Shown: positions 9,106 through 18,593, numbered from the stretch's first letter. The stretch: DNA of 64,000 bases from an uncultured bacterium (GCA_949295325.1 CASFKG010000001.1:327665-391664); one strand, 5' to 3'. Numbers and translations are program-made. The notes: generated by a model from the sequence alone, not told the origin.

Positions 9106-10225
9106 TACAACTTACTACGAACGTTATTACGTCGGGGTCCGTTTCGAGACCGGCGGCAAGCAATACTACTTCGCCACCGATTTCGAGGATCTATCACCCG
9201 GCGATTTGGTCGTCGCCGAAACCGTCAACGGCGAATCGGTCGGCATCGTGCAGAGCCGTCTATACCGGATCGAGGACTACCACGGCGGCTTGGCCCTCCG
9301 CCCGATCGTCCGCAAGCCCAACAAGGAAGACCTTTCCGAGTACGCGGAGAACATCAAGAAGAGCAAGCTCGCCCTGAAGATCGCCGAAAGGGAAATCGGG
9401 CGGCTCAATCTCCCGATGCGCCTTTACGACGCCAACTATTCGCTGGACGGCGACCGGTGCACGATAACCTTCTTCGCCGAGAACCGGGTGGACTTCCGGG
9501 AACTCCTCAAAGCCCTGGCCTACGCCCTCCACTGCCGCATCGAACTAAGGCAGATACCGCCCCGGAACAAGGCGGCCCTGATAGGCGGCATCGGCATCTG
9601 CGGCCTGCCCCTTTGCTGTTCGACCTTCCTGAAGGAATTCGACTCCATTTCGATAAGCAAGGCCAAAAACCAGATGCTTACCATCAATGTCCCGAAGCTT
9701 TCGGGACCCTGCACCAAACTCATCTGCTGCCTGGGCTTCGAGGACGCGGCCTATACCGACGCCAAGAGGCTCTTCCCCAAAATCGGTTCGATCCTCCACC
9801 TGGTGGAAGGCGACTACGCGGTAACTTCCTATAACGTCCTCAGCCGCGAGGTCCGGGTCGCGAAGGACGCCGACATCAAGAACCTGACGCTCGAGGAATA
9901 TAACGCCTATGCCTCCGGCAAGGTCCCGCCCAAGAGGGCGGATAAGGCGGCGGAACTGCCGGAACTCACCTCCTCGTCCCTGGCTTTGCCCGAAAGCGAA
10001 TTCGCAAAGAGCATCCCTCTTGAGCAAAACCGGCAGGGAAATAGGGAAAATGACCGCGGGAACGGCCGTAAACACCGCAATAACCAAAACCGGAACAACC
10101 GGAATTCCCCGCAGAAAGCCGCCGGCCAAGGCCAAAACGGCCAAAATAGCCAAAATCGGAACGGCAATTTCCGCCGACACCGCCACCGGAACAGAAACGC
10201 CAAGCCCGAAGGTGGAAACCGGTGA
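9095..10225 (+). CDS. ricT: RicT/YaaT PSP1-domain protein with Asn/Arg-rich tail
   Basis: About 376 residues from ATG 9095, where MENNTTYYERYYVGVRF matches the family start; an upstream in-frame start lies inside holB. The core has the PSP1 domain with the conserved cysteine cluster CGLPLCC, CTKLICCLGF. RicT is a subunit of the Fe-S-containing Ric complex, which directs RNase Y in B. subtilis. The last 65 residues are a low-complexity Asn/Arg/Gln/Gly tail (NRENDRGNGRKHRNNQNRNN and similar), probably disordered and RNA-binding; this tail is not part of the B. subtilis protein. Overlaps holB and rsmI. Confidence 0.9.
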   Translation: MENNTTYYERYYVGVRFETGGKQYYFATDFEDLSPGDLVVAETVNGESVGIVQSRLYRIEDYHGGLALRPIVRKPNKEDLSEYAENIKKSKLALKIAEREIGRLNLPMRLYDANYSLDGDRCTITFFAENRVDFRELLKALAYALHCRIELRQIPPRNKAALIGGIGICGLPLCCSTFLKEFDSISISKAKNQMLTINVPKLSGPCTKLICCLGFEDAAYTDAKRLFPKIGSILHLVEGDYAVTSYNVLSREVRVAKDADIKNLTLEEYNAYASGKVPPKRADKAAELPELTSSSLALPESEFAKSIPLEQNRQGNRENDRGNGRKHRNNQNRNNRNSPQKAAGQGQNGQNSQNRNGNFRRHRHRNRNAKPEGGNR

Positions 10226-11079
10226 TTAGACGTCCTTCCTTCGACGGTTCGGCCCCCCTCTTGACGCTGGTGGCCACCCCGATCGGAAACCTCGCCGAGA
10301 TTTCGGAAAGGGCCAAGGAGGTTCTTTCCGATGCCGACGTCGTAGGCTGCGAGGATACCCGGGTCGCCGGTTTTTTGCTTAACCGGCTCGGCATCCGCAA
10401 ACCTTTGGTCAAAGTGGAAAAGCATAACGAGGAGGAAGGGGCCTCAAGGCTTCTAAGGGAAGCCGCGGACGGAGGGAAAGTCGCCTATGTCTCCGATGCC
10501 GGATATCCGGGCCTGAGCGATCCGGGGGAAAGGCTCGTCAAGGCCTTCTTGGGGAAGGGCTACCGCGTCTGTTTCGTGAACGGACCGTGCGCCTTTTTGC
10601 CCGCCTTGCTGGGGTCGGGACTGGAAACGGCCCACTTCTATTTCGAAGGCTTCCTGCCGAGCAAGCCGGCGGAAAGAAGGAAAAGGCTCGCATTGCTCGG
10701 GGACTACCCCTGCACCACTCTCTATTACGAAGCTCCCCACCGCCTGGCGGAAACCCTCTCCGACATGCTGGAAGCCATGGGAAACCGGAAGGCGGTCCTC
10801 GCAAGGGAGCTCACCAAACTGCACGAGGAATACATCGAGGGCACATTGGAAGAGCTTCGGGACTACGCCTCGGAAAAGGCCCGGGGCGAGTACGTGGTGG
10901 TCGTGGAAGGGAAACCCGCAAAGGAAGCACCTATTGGCGAAGAAGAGATAAGGAAAGCGCTGGAGGACGCCCTGGGCGACCTCCGCGGCAAGGATGCCGT
11001 AAGCTACGTGAGCAACAACCTCGGGGTACCCAAAAAGAGGGTCTACTCCGTCTATCTGTCCCTCAGGGGACGCGAATGA
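10222..11079 (+). CDS. rsmI: 16S rRNA (cytidine1402-2'-O)-methyltransferase RsmI
   Basis: A 285-residue tetrapyrrole-methylase-fold enzyme that 2'-O-methylates C1402 in the ribosomal P site. The family motifs LVATPIGNLAEISERA, CEDTRVAG and VSDAGYPGLSDPG are present. GTG at 10222 overlaps the ricT stop (GTGA). Last gene of the dnaX operon, followed at once by a bidirectional terminator. Confidence 0.96.
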   Translation: MIRRPSFDGSAPLLTLVATPIGNLAEISERAKEVLSDADVVGCEDTRVAGFLLNRLGIRKPLVKVEKHNEEEGASRLLREAADGGKVAYVSDAGYPGLSDPGERLVKAFLGKGYRVCFVNGPCAFLPALLGSGLETAHFYFEGFLPSKPAERRKRLALLGDYPCTTLYYEAPHRLAETLSDMLEAMGNRKAVLARELTKLHEEYIEGTLEELRDYASEKARGEYVVVVEGKPAKEAPIGEEEIRKALEDALGDLRGKDAVSYVSNNLGVPKKRVYSVYLSLRGRE

Positions 11080-11082
11080 AGG

Positions 11083-11105
11083 AAAAGGGCCGGCGGCCCT
11101 TTTTC
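11083..11105. terminator. Bidirectional terminator between rsmI and the yfhO-type gene
   Basis: AAAAGGGCC, loop GGC, GGCCCTTTTT. It works in either direction because the stem is flanked by A and T tracts, and it overlaps the stop codon of the minus-strand gene. Confidence 0.85.
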
Positions 11106-14100
11106 ATTTTCCGTTTTCCTTTTCCTTCTTCCTATAGCCCAGATAGAAGGCCGCCCCGTTGAACCCGAAGAGGAGGACGAAGCCGATGATGGAAAGCGGA
11201 ACGCCCCAATATAACGTCGGCGTAAGGTAAGAGAGTTCGTAACGGATGTTCCCGGAAGGGGCGTTGAATCCCACCAGCCCGCCGTCGAGCTTGTATATTT
11301 CCACCCCGTCGACCGGGTTAGCGTTTTCGTCGTAGGCCTTTATCCCGAATCCCTCGTCGTAGCCGAGGGAAGTCACCACCATCTTAGGGTTCCGGAAAGA
11401 GGTGGAGAAGGTGAACAGGTCGTTGTTTACCCGGTAGACGTCCTGCAGGGCGTACTCGCTGCCGCCTAGCTTTTCCATCAGGCCGTCGATATACGACTTC
11501 TCGATCATGTAGAAAGTCGCGGTCGACACGGTGTAGGGGCCGGTGAAGGCGCCGCTTCCGCCCTTGGGACAGATGACGATGTGCTTGACCTTCCCTTCCG
11601 CGTAGATGCCGAAGAGGGGCGCGCCCTGGTCGTTGTTGTCCACGTAGTTGTCGATCATGTAGTAGTCGTAGGCAAGCGGCACGTCTTCCAGAAGCAAGTT
11701 GCCTTCCGAATCGAACTTGTCGCCGATGACGTAAACCATCGCGGAAGCGCTGGAGCTACGGCCGGCGGGAGTGAAATACATGGCGAAATAGGCCCCGTCG
11801 GACTCGTTGAAATAGCCGGAAGCCGGACTATAGACCACCTTCCCGCTTTCGGCTGATATGTAAAGCGAGTCGGTGGCGGCCATCCTCCGCGGGTCCTCCT
11901 GCCAAGTCGACGAATCGCGCAAGAACAGCCCCGGATCCTCCGGGTGGTAGCCGCCGTATTCGGGAACCGTCGTATAGACGTCGACGAGCGGGGCGAGGCG
12001 CTTGTAGCCGTAGTCGCCGACGGAAGGAAGGTTCTCCCCCGCCTCGGAATTGAGAATCTCGAAGTTTTCCCCTTCGGGAAGCCTCGCCACGTCTTCGTCC
12101 TCCACGACCGCGCTTTGGAGGAAGACGCCTTCGTTTCTCATTATCCCGGTATAGCTAAGGGTGGAACTTCCGGTCCCCGGGTAGAAATCGCTGTGGTTTA
12201 TCGTCGCTTCGCTATCCGAGGCATTCATCCGGTAAAGCGTGTCGACCCCGTGCCCGAGTTCGAAACGGAGGCCCGATTCGTAGATGCGGTAGGCCTCGCC
12301 GTAACTCACCAAGGTCGATCCGAAAGGGACGTTGACGTGCGGATAGTCAACCGTGTCGAAGCCCTCGTAGCCTTCGTTACGCAATATGTAGTACTTGTGG
12401 CCGGTGACCGTGTCGAAGCCGAAGCGCTTGTTGTCGTAGTTGGCGCTCCAGACCTTGTTCGTGTAGGTATAGCCGCCGTAGGTCGCGACCGGCAGGGACT
12501 CGTTCCTCGTTATCCCGGTCAGGCGGGCGAAGTCGACGAGGTCGTAGTTGAACAGGGAATGGAAGTGGGAAGCGCCGCCGTAGCCGTAGGTAAGGCCGTC
12601 GTTTTTCACCTCGTAGAAATCGCTGTAGACCCGGTAGAAGGAATGGCTGTCGAGATCGTTTATCTCGTCGGCCGCCCTCTGGGCATTGGTGTGGTTGACG
12701 ATTCCGCCCTCGAACCAGTTCTCGTAGTTCCATAGTCCCCCGAAGGAGAAACTGAGGTTGCCGGCGACCACGGTTTCCACGATGACGAAGAGCATCAGCG
12801 CCTTCGGCAGCACCTTCTTGCTTCTCAGGTAGAAGATGGCGATCACCTCGAATAGAAGCAGGATTATCTGGTAGACCGCGACGTAGACCGTCGAGGAGTA
12901 GCTGACGTTGGTGAACGAAGAGGGATAGTAGGTAAGGTGGTTTTCGCTCACGAAAGTCTTCCCGTCGAGGGAAAGATGGCAGATCACGAGGGTCATAACC
13001 GTCATGAAAAGGGTGATGCCGCTGGCAAGCGGCAGCTCGTAGTCCGGGCCGTCGCGGAAGTGTTCCATCGTATCGGCGGCCAGATGGATGATCAAAGGCA
13101 CCAAAACGACCAGCCACCTTCCATAGCCGTCTCCCGAGAAGAGGTAGAAAAAGTAATAGCTGAACGTGGTAAAGCAGGCGACGGCGCAGAGCCCGAAGCC
13201 GGCCAATACGCCCCATCTTTTCTTACGCAGTGCCCGAAGTAGGCCCAAGACGAAGAATATGGTCACCGGGGTATAGCAGAATATCGAGGCCGTCCAGGCA
13301 TCGTATCCCTGGCCGGAAGGCACCGCGAGGGGCAAATAGCTGTAATTGACCGTCGGATAGAAGAAGGAAATGAGGCACATGAGTTCGCGGCCTGGGTTTT
13401 CCCCCACCATCGAGAAGACGGTGGAAAAAAACGTGCCTAAATCGAAGCTTTTCAATGAATCGACCAGGGTCTTGAGATAAGCTTGGCCGATGGAATCGGT
13501 CCGGCCCGAGAGCGAGGTGTTCCTAAGCGAGGGGAACAAGACGAAGGAGCAAAGCAATAGTCCGACCGCGAAGGCGAAGACGCCCACCCCGATGACGGAG
13601 AGCTGCTCCCGGTAGCCTTTCCTTTCCCGGAACGTCATGAAGTAACGCCAGAGGGAATAGATGACCCCGAAGACGCAGTAGACGACGAGGTAGAAGAAAT
13701 TGCTTAGCCCGACTAGGAAAAGGGCAAGCGAAAGCCAGGTCGGCTTTCTTTCCCGGATGACCTTTTCGATTCCGAGGAGCAAGAGGGGCAGGAACACGAC
13801 CGCGCTCACGACGTCGGGGAAACCGACCATGAAGTTGAAGAAGCCGCAGAAGGCGAAAGCCAATCCGCCCACGCGGCTATAGGTTTCGCCGACCCCGCGG
13901 TATCGGAGATAGGCCCGCATGGCCAAGGCCCCGCAGGCGCCTTTTACGAAAGTCGCGACGGCAAAAAGCTGGGGGACGGCCTCGCGGGGGAATAGGGCCA
14001 TCCACACGACGAAGGGATCGAAGAGGCCGTAATAGGCGTTCGCGCCGATGCCGTCGGCCCCGAGGAACGTTTCCTGGCTATAGAGATTGAAGTGGCCGGT

Positions 14101-14388
14101 TTGGAAAAACTCGGTCCAGACGTCGTGGGTGTAGTAGCCGATCGGGACGTACTGCCAGGTATAGTCCCAGTTGTAAAGCTGGGTGAACCCGTTGGTGACA
14201 AGCGAATAGAAGCACCAGGCCACGCCGACGAAGAATACCAAAAGGAAGTAGTAGAAAAGGCTCTTGTAGTCGAAGAGGAAAGGCAGGTGCCGCCTCAGGA
14301 AGCGGGCAGGCGAAAAACGCTTCTCCCCTTCGGCGCGGAGTTCGGCCATCGATTGTTCAGCTATTTCCTTCTCCGCCATTTTCCTCAA
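11104..14388 (-). CDS. YfhO-family large membrane protein
   Basis: A 1094-residue polytopic membrane protein of the YfhO (GT-C-like) family. After a soluble N-terminus come about a dozen hydrophobic segments; the early loop NWDYTWQYVPIGYY and the G-x-D/N-x-x-x-x-Y-G-L-F-D-P-F segment (GANAYYGLFDPF) match the family. The second half is a large extracytoplasmic region rich in Tyr/Asp/Ser, closed by one membrane helix (VPLSIIGFVLLFGFNGAAF) and a basic tail. B. subtilis YfhO takes part in lipoteichoic-acid glycosylation; here the acceptor is unknown. It overlaps the PII-like gene upstream, so it belongs to the patatin-DUF1538 operon. Confidence 0.85.
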   Translation of the reverse strand: MRKMAEKEIAEQSMAELRAEGEKRFSPARFLRRHLPFLFDYKSLFYYFLLVFFVGVAWCFYSLVTNGFTQLYNWDYTWQYVPIGYYTHDVWTEFFQTGHFNLYSQETFLGADGIGANAYYGLFDPFVVWMALFPREAVPQLFAVATFVKGACGALAMRAYLRYRGVGETYSRVGGLAFAFCGFFNFMVGFPDVVSAVVFLPLLLLGIEKVIRERKPTWLSLALFLVGLSNFFYLVVYCVFGVIYSLWRYFMTFRERKGYREQLSVIGVGVFAFAVGLLLCSFVLFPSLRNTSLSGRTDSIGQAYLKTLVDSLKSFDLGTFFSTVFSMVGENPGRELMCLISFFYPTVNYSYLPLAVPSGQGYDAWTASIFCYTPVTIFFVLGLLRALRKKRWGVLAGFGLCAVACFTTFSYYFFYLFSGDGYGRWLVVLVPLIIHLAADTMEHFRDGPDYELPLASGITLFMTVMTLVICHLSLDGKTFVSENHLTYYPSSFTNVSYSSTVYVAVYQIILLLFEVIAIFYLRSKKVLPKALMLFVIVETVVAGNLSFSFGGLWNYENWFEGGIVNHTNAQRAADEINDLDSHSFYRVYSDFYEVKNDGLTYGYGGASHFHSLFNYDLVDFARLTGITRNESLPVATYGGYTYTNKVWSANYDNKRFGFDTVTGHKYYILRNEGYEGFDTVDYPHVNVPFGSTLVSYGEAYRIYESGLRFELGHGVDTLYRMNASDSEATINHSDFYPGTGSSTLSYTGIMRNEGVFLQSAVVEDEDVARLPEGENFEILNSEAGENLPSVGDYGYKRLAPLVDVYTTVPEYGGYHPEDPGLFLRDSSTWQEDPRRMAATDSLYISAESGKVVYSPASGYFNESDGAYFAMYFTPAGRSSSASAMVYVIGDKFDSEGNLLLEDVPLAYDYYMIDNYVDNNDQGAPLFGIYAEGKVKHIVICPKGGSGAFTGPYTVSTATFYMIEKSYIDGLMEKLGGSEYALQDVYRVNNDLFTFSTSFRNPKMVVTSLGYDEGFGIKAYDENANPVDGVEIYKLDGGLVGFNAPSGNIRYELSYLTPTLYWGVPLSIIGFVLLFGFNGAAFYLGYRKKEKENGK

Positions 14389-15169
14389 CGCCGCCGGCGA
14401 GGCCTATCGCTTCGCTTACCGGCAAACTAAAGCAGATGCCCTGCCCTTTGGTCAATAGGCCGCAGGCCTTCCCGATGGACTCAAGGACGCTGTCCCGTAT
14501 CGCCCTATCGACGATTATGAGCACCATTTCCTTTTCCGGGGTGACTTCGATCCCGTAGAAGGTTTCGGCTTCCTTCGAGCCGCTTCCCCGGGCATGCATG
14601 ATGGTCCCGCCCCGGGCCCCGGCGGCCTTGGCCGAACTCATGACGATGTCGCTATAGCCATCGTTGACTATGGCGATTATGGCTTCCATAGAATTGTCCA
14701 TGCTGCTTTTCTCCTTTTCGGTATCTTCCCCCGCATAGGGCAAGGGATGGTGGCTGAACAGCTTATAGGCGCTGAGTCCGTATAGGGAGGTCGCCTTGAT
14801 GAGGACGGCGATGCCGCGGGAGTATTCCGAGGCCCTGAATTTCGCGCTTAGTTTCGGGGCGATGTCATCGTAGGTGTCTTTCCTTAGGAGCGAGACGACG
14901 GTCCTCTTCTTATTGTTTTCCAATCCCAGGACTTCGTAGAGGTCGCTCGAGGCGGTACCCGATGCCCGGTGGGAGAAGAGCATCGCGGCCGGGGGGTTGG
15001 CGTTCAGCAGGAGGTCCTTCACGTATTTGTCCTGCCCTTCCGGCACGACCACCAGCAGGAAATAGAGGGGAACCACCGCGTTTTTGCGCTCGAAAGGCTC
15101 GAAGCCTTGGGAAACCGCCGCAGAATCCTTCTCTTTTTTCCGCAACGTCAAAATACGGGCATTAGACAT
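14357..15169 (-). CDS. Tandem PII-like protein associated with DUF1538
   Basis: A 270-residue soluble protein that reads as two PII/GlnB-like halves. The second half (residues about 147-255) is clear: MEAIIAIVNDGYSDIVMSSA, then ARGGTIMHARGSG, where PII proteins carry the T-loop, then PEKEMVLIIVDR. The first half (from about residue 30, YFLLVVVPEGQDKYVKDLLL) is a divergent copy. PII proteins bind adenine nucleotides and gate transporters. SD GGAGGAAAG precedes the ATG, which overlaps the DUF1538 gene. The partnership with DUF1538 is known from other genomes; the ligand and target are not. Confidence 0.75.
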   Translation of the reverse strand: MSNARILTLRKKEKDSAAVSQGFEPFERKNAVVPLYFLLVVVPEGQDKYVKDLLLNANPPAAMLFSHRASGTASSDLYEVLGLENNKKRTVVSLLRKDTYDDIAPKLSAKFRASEYSRGIAVLIKATSLYGLSAYKLFSHHPLPYAGEDTEKEKSSMDNSMEAIIAIVNDGYSDIVMSSAKAAGARGGTIMHARGSGSKEAETFYGIEVTPEKEMVLIIVDRAIRDSVLESIGKACGLLTKGQGICFSLPVSEAIGLAGGVEENGGEGNS

Positions 15170-16718
15170 GGCTTTCCTCCGCGAAATGGATGATCTGCGC
15201 TTCTTCCAAGGAAACGAAGGAACGCTTTATCTTCCTGAGCCTGAGCTTCTTCTTCTCGCTTACGTAGACGCCCATTAGTTCGATGACCAAAAGGGGCATC
15301 ATCGCGATGAGGGCGACCACCCCGAAGGCATAGGTATAGACGTCGACGTTCCTGGAAAGGGCGATGCCGATGACAAAGGGCAGCAAGAAGGCGCTGGACA
15401 TGGGACCGGAAGCGACCGCCCCGGAGTCGAAGGCGATGTAGGTGTAGATGTTCGGGGTAACGGCCATGAGGACGAATATGGCGATGTAGCCCGGTATGAC
15501 CACGTATTCGAGGGGGAAGACGTAGACGACCCTGAGCACCGCGATGACGAGGGCCAGGGCATTGCCGAGTGCCAGTACCGCCAGCACCGACCAGGAACGG
15601 ATGCCGCCGTCGCTAAGCTGCTCGACCTGCTTGACCAGCACGTGGACGGCCGGTTCGGCCAAAACCCCGACCAGGCCGAAGACCGCGGCGACCAGCAATA
15701 TGAGGTAGAGGGGTTCTTCGGTCCCGAGGCTGCTCCCCACTATCTGGGCGGTCGGCCAGAAGGCGCTGTTGACCGCGGTCAAAAAGAGCCAAAGTCCGAG
15801 AAATCCGTAGACCAGGCCGACCAGTATCTTGAGCAGGGCCTTGAAGGAGAGCCGCAAAAAAAGCAAATCGTAGACGACGAAAAACAGGATGAGCGGCCCG
15901 AAGGCCAAGGCCACGTCCCCGAGGGCCCCGACGAAGGCCTCGAGAAGGGCGGGGCCGCTATAGGCCCTGACTTCGGCGGTGTAGGACTCCAGGGCGCCGT
16001 CGCCAAGAAATAGCGAAAGCACCATGACGGCGATGATGGGCCCAACCGAGCAAAGGGCGGACAGCCCGAAGGAATCCTCGCCGCTGCTCTTGGCGTGGGT
16101 CGACATGGCGATGCCGGCACCGAAGCTCAAGATGAACGGCACGGTGACCGGCCCGGCGGAAACGCCGCCGGAATCGAAGCACAGCGGGAGCAGTTCGGGG
16201 TTCACGAGCGCCACGAGGGCGAATACCAGCGCGTAGAAGGCCAGGAACATCACCTTCAGGTTTTTCTTCAGCAGTATCCTCACCACCCCGATGACGAGGA
16301 AGAGGCCGGTTCCCGCGGAAACCGATACGATGACTATGATGTTCGGCAGGCCCACCTGGCTTGCCAACACGGTAAGGTCGGGCTCCGCCATCGTCACCAA
16401 GAACCCCAGGACGAAGGTCATGACGATGAGCAGGAACATGGATTTCTTCCCGGTCGCCGTTTCGCCGACCAGGGTACCCATCCTCGACATCGATTTGTCG
16501 ACGCCGATCTGGAAAAGCCCTAGGCCCAATACGGCGACGAGGCTCAGCCCGAGGAAGAAGAAAAGCGCGTTCAGGTCGAAGGTCCCGTAGGAGGAGGAAT
16601 CCATGAGGCCGAGCACGAAAAAGGCAATGACGCAGAGGTCTATCGGGAGCACCGAAACGAAGCTTTCGAGCATGTTCCCGAAATATGAGTTGCTTTTAAG
16701 TCTTTCGAGTACCTTCAT
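15162..16718 (-). CDS. DUF1538-family membrane transporter
   Basis: A 518-residue integral membrane protein made of two related halves: the GVSAGPVTVPFILSFGAGIAMSTH segment in the first half is mirrored by GAVASGPMSSAFLLPFVIGIALSRN in the second, as expected for an inverted or tandem repeat transporter. These glycine/serine/proline-rich segments are the DUF1538 signature. A short cytoplasmic C-terminus follows. The substrate is unknown. It overlaps the pseudouridine synthase (ATGA) and the PII-like gene, which suggests PII-type gating. Confidence 0.8.
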   Translation of the reverse strand: MKVLERLKSNSYFGNMLESFVSVLPIDLCVIAFFVLGLMDSSSYGTFDLNALFFFLGLSLVAVLGLGLFQIGVDKSMSRMGTLVGETATGKKSMFLLIVMTFVLGFLVTMAEPDLTVLASQVGLPNIIVIVSVSAGTGLFLVIGVVRILLKKNLKVMFLAFYALVFALVALVNPELLPLCFDSGGVSAGPVTVPFILSFGAGIAMSTHAKSSGEDSFGLSALCSVGPIIAVMVLSLFLGDGALESYTAEVRAYSGPALLEAFVGALGDVALAFGPLILFFVVYDLLFLRLSFKALLKILVGLVYGFLGLWLFLTAVNSAFWPTAQIVGSSLGTEEPLYLILLVAAVFGLVGVLAEPAVHVLVKQVEQLSDGGIRSWSVLAVLALGNALALVIAVLRVVYVFPLEYVVIPGYIAIFVLMAVTPNIYTYIAFDSGAVASGPMSSAFLLPFVIGIALSRNVDVYTYAFGVVALIAMMPLLVIELMGVYVSEKKKLRLRKIKRSFVSLEEAQIIHFAEESHV

Positions 16719-17668
16719 TTCCTGGCTTTACCTTGTAAAGCAAAGAGGGTCGCAAAGCAAGATGGCATTTTGCTTTTGAAATCGAAAACCCGGCCGGTAT
16801 AGGGGCATTTTATTTTTAGCTCGTAGGCATGGAGCCCTAGCCGGTGGAGCGGATCGGAAGGACGGCCGTACTTGTCGTCCCCCACGACGTGGTGGCCCCG
16901 GGTGCCCAGCTGCACCCTTATCTGGTTTTTCCTGCCGGTGGAAATATCCACGTCGAGCAGGCTATAGAGGGGGCTTTCGGCAATCCTGACGAAGTGGGTG
17001 ACGGAAAGCTTTCCCTTCGTCTTGTCGCCGGTCAGGTGGACGAGGTTGTTCTTGTCTTGTTCGAGATAGTCGCGGTAGGTCGCTTCCTTGGCCGTTTGGC
17101 CTTCGACGATCGCATAATATCCCCGTCTAAGGCAGAGGTCGCCCCAGGACCTCTGCAGCGCTTCCTTGTAGTCGTAGTCTTTGCTGAACACGAGGACGCC
17201 CGAGGTATCCTCGTCGAGCCTATGCACGACGAATAGCCGGGCCTTGGGGTCCTTGGCTTTCAGGTAGTCGCTTGCCATATGGTAGGCGGTCCGGCCCTTT
17301 TCCTTGTCCGATTCCACGCTCAGCAGCTTCGTCGGCTTGTCGATGACTAAAAGCAGGTGGTCCTCGTAGATGACCTTGAGGTGCCTTTCGGCCTTCGGGC
17401 GGATGGGGAGTTTGCTCACGATGACCGTGTCCTCGGGATATAGCCGGTAGTCGAACTGGCTGACCGGCACTCCCCCGACCGCGACCTGTTTATGGCTCAA
17501 TAGGTGCTTGACCGCGTTCCTCGACAATTCCTTTCCCATCTTGAAGAGCAGGAACTCGAGAAGGGTCGTTTCCACGTACACCTTGTATTCCCTGATGGAC
17601 CTCGGGTCGACCTTGCCCCGGTTCGGGTTGGCCTTCCCGTATCCCTTCCTTTTGTTGTTCACCTGCAT
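16715..17668 (-). CDS. RluA-family pseudouridine synthase with S4 domain
   Basis: About 317 residues. An N-terminal S4 RNA-binding domain (SRNAVKHLLSHKQVAVGG) precedes the catalytic domain with HRLDEDTSGVLVFSK (catalytic Asp) and STGRKNQIRVQLGTRGHHVVGD. It isomerises uridine in rRNA or tRNA; which site (RluD-like or RluC-like) cannot be told. I start it at ATG 17668 because the frame upstream only shadows the patatin gene. It overlaps the patatin stop by ten bases. Confidence 0.9.
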   Translation of the reverse strand: MQVNNKRKGYGKANPNRGKVDPRSIREYKVYVETTLLEFLLFKMGKELSRNAVKHLLSHKQVAVGGVPVSQFDYRLYPEDTVIVSKLPIRPKAERHLKVIYEDHLLLVIDKPTKLLSVESDKEKGRTAYHMASDYLKAKDPKARLFVVHRLDEDTSGVLVFSKDYDYKEALQRSWGDLCLRRGYYAIVEGQTAKEATYRDYLEQDKNNLVHLTGDKTKGKLSVTHFVRIAESPLYSLLDVDISTGRKNQIRVQLGTRGHHVVGDDKYGRPSDPLHRLGLHAYELKIKCPYTGRVFDFKSKMPSCFATLFALQGKARK

Positions 17669-18513
17669 AAGTACTCCATTATCGCGCCGATGTTTTCCCG
17701 GACGGCCTTCCTGCCCAGATATATCGCCCCGTAGAGGCGGAAGGCATCCGTCTCCGCGACCCCGAGGGCGATGGGCGTCTTCGGGTATATGACGAATATC
17801 TTCCCGTCTTCCTCGTCCTTGGCCATCGCTTCGACCTCGCGGTTGTAGGCGTCTATGGAAGCGGCAAAGGCCTTCTGCCAATTGGGATATTTGGAATAGA
17901 AGGCCTTCGCGGCCACTTTGCTGCTTCTTTTCTGCGGCGCCTTCGTGTAGCCCTTGGGACGCGAGGAAACGACGATCACCTTGGAAAGCCCCTTGCCGAG
18001 GAGATACCCGTAGGGTATGGGGTCGGTCGTACCGCCGTCCAGATAGCCTTCGCCGTCTATTTCCACGGGCCTCGAGAAGAGGGGCAGGGCGCAACTGGCC
18101 TCGATGGCCTTGTAGATGTCGCACTTCCCCTTTTCGAAATACGTGGCCTTGCCGCTATTGCAGCCGGTGGCCACCGCGACGAAAGGTATGTCCGAGGATT
18201 CGAACGAAGCCAGGTCTATTTCCTTCCGGTTTTTGGCCAGATCGTCGTAGAAGAAGGAGAAATTGAACAGCCCGCCGTGCCTTATCACGTTGGAGAGCCC
18301 GACGAACTGGCGGTTGCCCATGTAGTCGATGAAGGCCTCTTCCACCCCTTCGCTCTCCTTCAGGAGGTACATCAGGCCGATCAAGGATCCGGCGGAAGTG
18401 CCGGATACCGCGGAGGCCAATAGCCCCCGTTCCTTGAGTTCGAGCGCGGCCCCGAGGCAAAAGGAGGCCCGGGTGCCCCCGCCTTGGATAGAAAGACCGA
18501 AACCCTGTTCCAC
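17659..18513 (-). CDS. Patatin-like phospholipase
   Basis: A 284-residue patatin-fold serine hydrolase. The oxyanion hole is IQGGGTRASF, the nucleophile elbow is GTSAGS (Ser-Asp dyad) and the Asp partner lies in LDGGTTDPIPYGY, where DGG is the family motif. Probably a cytoplasmic lipid acyl hydrolase. GTG start with TAAAAT six bases upstream, so leaderless; first gene of the operon that continues through the YfhO-type gene. Confidence 0.9.
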   Translation of the reverse strand: MEQGFGLSIQGGGTRASFCLGAALELKERGLLASAVSGTSAGSLIGLMYLLKESEGVEEAFIDYMGNRQFVGLSNVIRHGGLFNFSFFYDDLAKNRKEIDLASFESSDIPFVAVATGCNSGKATYFEKGKCDIYKAIEASCALPLFSRPVEIDGEGYLDGGTTDPIPYGYLLGKGLSKVIVVSSRPKGYTKAPQKRSSKVAAKAFYSKYPNWQKAFAASIDAYNREVEAMAKDEEDGKIFVIYPKTPIALGVAETDAFRLYGAIYLGRKAVRENIGAIMEYLCR

Positions 18514-18525
18514 CCATCTATTTTA
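18514..18525 (-). promoter_or_regulatory. Leaderless-type promoter of the patatin operon
   Basis: TAAAAT at 18520-18525, six bases before GTG 18513; no Shine-Dalgarno sequence. A CCTATAGG palindrome lies just upstream, between this promoter and the divergent HAD promoter. Confidence 0.6.
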
Positions 18526-18557
18526 GCCTATAGGCTAGGGCAATTAGCAAAGTCGCG

Positions 18558-18593
18558 TTGAAAGAAGGAGAAAGTTAATTTATCTTTCTGGCC
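18558..18593 (+). promoter_or_regulatory. Leaderless-type promoter of HAD phosphatase gene
   Basis: TTGAAA at 18558-18563, 17-bp spacer, TATCTT at 18581-18586, then seven bases to the ATG at 18594. A purine-rich stretch exists only inside the promoter spacer, upstream of the expected transcription start, so it cannot act as a ribosome-binding site. Confidence 0.75.

Noticed and set aside
17669-18124. Long N-terminal extension of the pseudouridine synthase
   Set aside because: The extension shadows the patatin gene and its composition is typical of an off-frame reading.
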